Source: Fomitopsis serialis
Taxonomy: Eukaryota; Basidiomycota; Agaricomycetes; Polyporales; Fomitopsidaceae
Direction of reading: 5' to 3'
DNA length: 64,000 bases
NCBI RefSeq assembly: GCF_022376445.1
Contig: NW_025954962.1
Location: forward strand, 124,001-188,000
In this document: one piece after another, positions 58,163 through 64,000 of the stretch
Layout: each line of letters opens with the position of its first letter
Position numbering within the stretch: the stretch's first letter is position 1
Notes under the pieces: generated by a model
The model's database searches: none
The model's input: only the letters and a program-made list of their open reading frames with translations
Told to the model about the DNA's origin: nothing
Position numbers and translations under genes: made by a program

Positions 58163-61100
58163 TCAACTCTGCGTAGCGGGTGGCTTGGGAGGGTTGTCCA
58201 GTAGTGCCTGAAGCTTGGCTAGTGTCCGTTCCAATGCGATGATTCCTCCTCCAGTCAATCTCGGGACGGCGAGTTCCCGGTCGGCCTCTGTCTCCTCTTT
58301 CGAGAGCTTGCTCTTCTCGATCAATGCACGAGCGTCGCTCAGCACCTTCGCCAGTTTGGTCTTCGTGTAGTAGAACCAGTAAATCTCCTTCTCCAAGCCG
58401 CCCAAGGGGATCTCTAGTGCCCGACGGACGAAGCCACGAGAGAGCACGTAGGCCTTCTCGCTGTACAACCGGCTGGTGATGGTCGATGTGAGCTCCGACG
58501 GACCCATCAGCGTCAGTACAGTGAAGAACTAACCTGTTCACTATTCCTTCTTCTGTACCCCTAAGCTTCTCGTAGGCAGGTTCGCAGAACCAGCTAGGAG
58601 GACGGGATGAACATTCATTGAACGGAGCTGACCAAGGCATGTTCGACTTACGGCTCCCTGACGAGCACTACCCTTGTATTGAGACGAAGGCTTGCAGCAA
58701 CGAAGATCTTGAGGCACTCCACGTTTCGCTCTTGTCGCCGGCCCATGTGCCGAGAATGGACAAGCAGACCTTACCCTCTTCATAGAGGTTACTATTCAGA
58801 ATAACCGTCATGCCACGTTTCTCGGGAATCATCAAGTGTGACGCACGGGTTCACTGAAAGAACGGTCAGTCATAAGGACAAGGTTGAAACGAGACTACGC
58901 ACCTCTGCCATTCCCATTTGTCCAGCTCAGGAAGTGCGCGATAGGTGGACTTTGCGGGAAATTCGAGTCAAGCATCCAGTCGATCACGAAGGGGCATCTT
59001 GATATGGCGTGTTCTCTGGTCCAATGATCAAGCATCGCAGAAGATCTGTTCGGTCTTCGTATGCTCGGATCAGGATAGACTCTATGGGCCAGGTCAGTCG
59101 CGAAGGGCGTATACGAGTCGAGGACAGTACCTGGTAGACTGCTCTGGAGAGCGCGGTATTCTCGCGAGAGACGTGCCATGAATCCCCGCGAGTCTGGGCG
59201 GGAGGCGACGAGTAGAACGCATGGTCAGCGGGCGCAGACGGTAGGACCTCGAATCGTTTCCAATGTTCATCGCGGTCCTCCGCGTCAGTTGCCTCCGCGT
59301 CATCCGTCTCCGTCGCGTCCTGTGGTACGTCGGGCGATTTTGGCCTAGCGGATTTGGAGGTACTGTCCACTTTCTCGACTGGCGATGCGGGACCAGCTTC
59401 GGACGCCACTGCGAGGGGTACCTCGTGGTCTTGGTGGTGCACGGTGGGGTCTGACGATGACCATCCCTCTTCGTCGTCGACCTCCATGGTGTTGTCTTCC
59501 TCGCCTTCGTCCGTCGACCAGTCCCCGGTGTCCTCCTCGTCCTCCATCCCGACCCATTGTCCCTCCCCGTCCATCTCCCAGACTTCGACGTCCTCCTCGA
59601 CGTCGATGTCGCTCCCCTCCTCGCCTTCCGAGACGTCATCGCCCCAAAGTTCCTCGATCTGCTCCAGACCGTCCGCGAGCTTGGTCAGTCGCTGGAGCGG
59701 CAGGATCTCCGTGGTACCACTGGGAAGAACGACCTCGACGGTCCCATCCATGTGCAGCTGCGATTCGATCAGGGGTCTCCCACCAGACATCTCGGAACGA
59801 GCACTCACATCAACGACCTCACCGAACCAGTCGAGATGCGTGTCCCCCTTCTGCGGGCGCTGCAGCTCACCTTCCTCGATAGTCGGGTCCTTTCCGCGGC
59901 GTTCCGCAATCTTGTTGCCAATCTCCGCCATCTCCCTTCGCCAGCCGCCGAGGTGGCCGTCCCCGAGACGACAGGCGGCTCACGGACCCACTCCTCCACC
60001 TCGCCTATCCGGGGCACCATCGGTGGTTCTGCGCCGTTCGTCACGTCCGCTTGTGGATGAAGACGAAGTCGCCGCGGTGGACGCCCAGCCCGTCTGTCGG
60101 GGCGACGCAGACCAGTCAGATGTACCGTGCGGGTCGAGCTCGAGAAGAGACGCGAGCTCGACCTGCCCGTTGTCTTCGCATCGGACGTGGGCGATCCTGT
60201 CGACGGCGTTGACGTTCTGGACAATTGCTGCTCGTTTCTGGTCTTCGGTCTTCCAGATGACATGATCACCCGGCCTGGCGAATTATATTCAGCGATGCAT
60301 TGTATCCTTCCAAAGCGACGTATACTGACCAGCAGTCATACTCGTCGGGGTTCAGGTACGGGATGGTCTGCTTCGCGTCCAGTGCCTCCCGCGTACCGTC
60401 TTGCCAGAGCACGTTCACGAGCGTTTGGGTCTCCTTGACAATAAACGTCCGTACTTGGAGCATGTGGCGAGGGTCGTCTTCTTTGCCGTGCTTGGTGACG
60501 GGGACTCCAGTGGAGTCCTTTAGGACGACGCGGTCTCCTACACGGATGGCCTGTTCTGCTCGTCGGCGAACGAGGGTGAGTGTGCTGAGCGAAGGACCGG
60601 ACCAGAAGCGGGCCGGACGCAGACGAGACTGTGCCTCTTTGGGGTCCAGCTGTGTGGATTAGCTGTAAGACGAAGGCTCTGGCCGGATAACTGTCAGACA
60701 TACCGATTGGTTGATCGCCAACCATGCGATGGCGAGTACTGTGCGCCTGACTGCAACCACTGTGTCCTGGTTGCTGGGGCGCACGTTGCCCAACAGAAAG
60801 CCAAAAAGACTTTGCACGCCAGACACGGGCTGCGGTAGAACGTCCTGTAAAAGACCTTAGCAAATGCCATCGCATTCAATGAAGAGGTACTAACAGATCC
60901 CTTCTCCCCCACGGCAAGACGGGCACTAAGCTCCGGGACGCGGACGAGGTTGCCGTTGCCCATGTCTATCACGGCTTCGTCGAACATCTGGGGATGCTGT
61001 CAGTATACGCCGTGAGTTCCACGAATTGGTGCATACCTCAACGACCTGAACAAGCCGTCAGCAGACGTATCACTTGATTTGGTGGATGCAGTCTCACCTG

Positions 61101-61784
61101 GCCGATCCAGTCGTCGTGCACGACATAATCACCCATATCCACGTCAATGGCGGTCTGTACATCGCTCGTGGTCTTCCATTCTGATAGTGGTTCTTCGCTA
61201 ATCGCATGTTCGAGGCGGCCCTTGACCTCGATTCTGGTGCACGACGCTGTCAGCTGTATGCACCACCCGACAGAGGATGTACGCACCCTGTCACGACTCC
61301 CGAGACGACATCGTCCACACTCCGCTTGAGCAAGTCGCCGGGCTGGTAATTCCGGTCGACAAGCTCCAGTTGGGACTCGGGCAGGATCTCACGCGAAGGG
61401 CGAGGAAAGTAAGAGACGCCGACCTCGCCCTGCAGATCGAGGGTAAGAGTTCAGTGAAGAGACCGCAGAAAAGTCTGCCGCGACATACCGGCTTCAGTGG
61501 TCTCATTAATGGGTCTGCGTTCTCCGCAGGCGGTGGTAGGTCTTCTGCATCGTGCCAACATCGCTGGTGCGCGGGAGTCAGTCTCCAGTACGAGTCGCAT
61601 GCAGAAGCTGCGTACCAGAACGATGCCATATAGTGCCGGGTCGTCCTTTCGCCTAACGATGTCCTCCTGGTAGAACTGGGTAGATAGCAGAGAAGTTATA
61701 AACCAAGCGAAGGGACCTCATCGGAAACGTCGGCTGGAGCCTCACCTTCGCGGTTACGCCACCACGACGACCTGCAATCGGCAT
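58163..61784 (-). CDS. UBE2O-like ubiquitin-conjugating enzyme
   Basis: This is a large E2 that can act as an E2/E3 hybrid. The ATG at 61784 gives [14 protein letters not shown], then [17 protein letters not shown]. Several small beta-rich conserved modules follow: [43 protein letters not shown] and [24 protein letters not shown] Glu/Asp-rich linker follows ([20 protein letters not shown]). The C-terminal UBC domain has [23 protein letters not shown], then [22 protein letters not shown], where NPN replaces HPN and the C of GKVCL is the active-site cysteine. One base seems missing in CCC 58671-58673 (GGG on the coding strand), after which the frame continues [21 protein letters not shown] coiled tail ends PPKPPATQS at 58163. 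About a dozen introns are needed. Confidence 0.85.
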
Positions 61785-62828
61785 GTCGTCCTCGAGGCTG
61801 TGGGTACGTTCGAAAGGCTCTGTCGTGTGTCGTGGAGGGTGCTGGTGGCCAGCAATCGAGCAGGGTATGATACAAGGTTGTTCCCGTCCTGAGCGTCCTG
61901 GCCTGGAATTATGGCGCAGATGACTGTTTACCGTGACTTCGCCGATCCCCATTCGTCGCCCTATCTCTGCTCCCACCACCTGCCCACCCTCTGTTCAAAC
62001 CACGACACATCCTTCTCTGCAACGCTCCCAACCGATTGGCAGCCCTATTCTCGGGAGTGGGCGACATCCGACACCGCTAGCCATGCATCTGCGGTTTCGA
62101 CAGACAGCGTGATGAGGGATGTCCTCTGCTAAGGCTGTTAAGTTACTCTCAGCAGTCGATGATCGCTGCTGCTATGCAGCTGAACCACACAAGACACATT
62201 TCGATAAACGACACTGGCATCACGAAGACCGCATCGCCAGAATATCACACCGTTACTGTATGTCTTTCTATGCTCTGTGTCGTCATGCCTGTGTTCTCCA
62301 TATCAGCAGTGTTCTGGTGAGTTGAGTTCAGACCAGGATACATGCTGCTGTCTTCGATGTATGTACCTTGAACCATAGCTCAGAGTCCCTCCACAATGTC
62401 CCCGACAGGGCAGTGCAGTATTCCGTCGTGTTGTCAGCAGGCAAGTGCCACCGCTATACAGTCGATATGTACATGAGACATTCGTATATACGCGTCAATG
62501 ACAGCTGGCTTCATCGCAAGTACTGTCGCTCCTGTGGTCAAGTCAAATAGGGCCTGAGATAAGCTTGTCAGTTAAGTAGCGGGACCAGCGATGGAGTACG
62601 TGTGCACCCATTGGCGGTGTAAGAGGGTAGTGGATGCGGCAGAGACAGAGAGGAACGGTTGATCAAGCGCTCGCGCCGAGCGCGCATGCATTGTTGTGAC
62701 GCCAGTGACGTCGCGGTCGACGTCCTCGTGAGTCGGTCCAGCTTTCGGACGATCCTCACTCTCGCTCTCACCACGCAGGCCTGACCGCCGTCAGTCTCGA
62801 CATATATTTCTCTGAAGACGCGTTCATA
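61785..62828. other. Divergent intergenic region
   Basis: About 1 kb lies between the UBE2O-like start (-) and the F-box gene start (+). Only short, motif-free open frames are present. Confidence 0.5.
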
Positions 62829-64000
62829 ATGGCTTTCAAGATTGAGGAGTTACCTACCGAGCTCGTCGCGCATATTCTCGCGGATCTTGACTGTATCGAC
62901 TTGTTGAGATGCAGAGAGGTCAGTCTGCATTCGCACTTTCAGGGCAAGCACCTACGAGATGCGCCTTACACCTGCTATAGGTCTGTCGTATGTTTGACGC
63001 TGTCGTCGAGGACAGCGCCGTCCTGCAGTACAAGATAGAACTGCTGAAAGCCGGCCAGGAAGATAACCATCGTCTGGGCATACTCAGCGCGGCGGAACGC
63101 CTGCAGCTGCTCCGGAAGCACCAAGCGGCCTGGGCGTCGCTCGACTTCAGTTACCAAAAGTCGGTACCCATGCTCATCGGTCACACCTGGGAGCTTTACG
63201 GCGGAGTGTTGGCGCAGGGGACGGACCAGTCCAATCTGAACTTCAGGCAGCTGCCGTCCGCGCTCAGGAGCATCGAGGAGAAGGAGTGGAAGATCGAGGG
63301 GCTCGGTTTCGAGATTCGCGACTTCTCGATGGATCCTGCGCAGGACTTGCTGGTGGCCATCCAAATGCCGGATTCGTGAGTGCCTTCGTCTTTCTGGGCT
63401 CATTGAGGCGTTAGCATTTATCTGTGCACGGGAAGGCCGACCAGCGTGTTCCACGTCCACCTACGCAACATGTACACCGGTGCACCACACCCCGCTGCAC
63501 CCAACCCCGCCGTCCTCACGCACCAGCCCGATGGGACGCAAGCATCTTATGGCATCCAGATATCCGGCGACCACATCGGCATCTTCGTGTTGAGTGCGAA
63601 CGAGATCAGCAACGAGGTCGTCATATGGAACTGGAAGACAGGCGTCTGCAAGCTCGTAAGCTCCTTATTTCCAAGGCCTGAGCCTTCTGGACGTGAAACG
63701 CTGATGTGTGTGCCTTCCCTTTTACCGTGTCTGCCCGCAGCGCTACGTTGGCGGACGCTGGACAGCTTCGCGTTCCTATCTGAGCGGCACGTCCTCATCG
63801 GACTCGCGAAACGGCCTCTCAACCAGGCCGAGCTGCAGGCGCTCAACATAGCGGATGAGCCCCAGCTTCTGGTCGTCGACTACCTTGCGGGAACCGGCGA
63901 CCTGGTGAAGCTCGAGGACGCCGACTTTGTCTGTGCGTTCCACTATCCCGTCATGGTGGCCCATGCAGTCCGCTGGTATCACTATCAGGTCAGACCCAGC
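62829..64000 (+). CDS. F-box protein (3' end outside window)
   Basis: The ATG at 62829 gives MAFKIEELPTELVAHILADLDCIDLLRCREV, a clear F-box that would bind Skp1 in an SCF ubiquitin ligase. An intron (GTCAGT...GCTATAG) inside the F-box joins CREV to CRMFDAVVEDSAVLQYKIELLKAGQ. The remainder resembles the beta-propeller-like C-terminal half of agaricomycete F-box proteins (ERLQLLRKHQAAWASLDF, FEIRDFSMDPAQDLLVAIQ, HVHLRNMYTGAPHP, YGIQISGDHIGIFVLS, EVVIWNWKTGVCKL, PQLLVVDYLAGT). Two further introns lie near 63380 and 63660. The gene runs off the window at 64000. The substrate is unknown. Confidence 0.85.

Noticed and set aside
9889..64000. A secondary-metabolite or defence gene cluster
   Set aside because: Genes are housekeeping or unrelated, with no synthase core, no NLR-type defence domains and no shared regulation beyond divergent promoters.

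Overview
The window is nuclear DNA of a filamentous basidiomycete, most likely an agaricomycete. The evidence is gene density (about 24 genes in 64 kb), many short introns of about 45-75 bp, compact divergent promoters, and a fungal gene set: a NoxA-type NADPH oxidase, a cytochrome-b5-fused sphingolipid delta-8 desaturase, SKN1/KRE6-type GH16 proteins, a UBE2O-like E2, Ima1 and an F-box protein. Nothing prokaryotic, viral or CRISPR-like is present.

Region 1-9770 is a nested transposon. A hAT-type transposase gene with a BED-like finger and a C-terminal dimerisation domain is split by a 6.4-kb LTR element (969-7361). The LTRs are about 200 bp and nearly identical, the target duplication is the 5-bp TCTAC, and a purine tract on the minus strand next to the 969-1169 LTR shows that the element reads right to left. 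Its interior has no recognisable gag zinc knuckle, protease, reverse transcriptase or integrase. It is filled by one giant minus-strand coding sequence (7016 to 1400) that is packed with short perfect hairpins of differing sequence. This is the most unusual thing in the window.

Region 9.9-24 kb: a MetE-like cobalamin-independent methyltransferase (-), ribosomal protein L13 (+), sphingolipid desaturase (-), a large Ser/Pro-rich unknown protein (+), a single-pass membrane protein (+) and a small unknown protein (-). Region 24-38 kb: an acidic unknown protein (+), then a minus-strand run of TAF5, RecQ helicase, NoxA, Mad2 and an RNase III-domain protein. Region 38-52 kb: Nup170 (+), a RING-CH membrane E3 (-), a Myb/SANT-like protein (+), a mitochondrial carrier (+), Ima1 (-) and a SNAP43-like protein (+). 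Region 52-64 kb: two tandem GH16 glucan-synthesis proteins (+), a UBE2O-like E2 (-) and an F-box protein (+, runs off the end). Most genes are housekeeping and neighbours are not functionally linked, apart from divergent promoter sharing and the GH16 tandem pair.

A technical point affects the whole window. In at least ten places, spread over eight host genes and the LTR element, a conserved reading frame is broken by what looks like one missing base, nearly always in a short C/G (once A/T) run. These breaks are better explained as sequence errors than as gene decay, so the frames of several genes below are described as they would read past such sites. Exon boundaries were inferred by eye from GT/AG signals and frame continuity.
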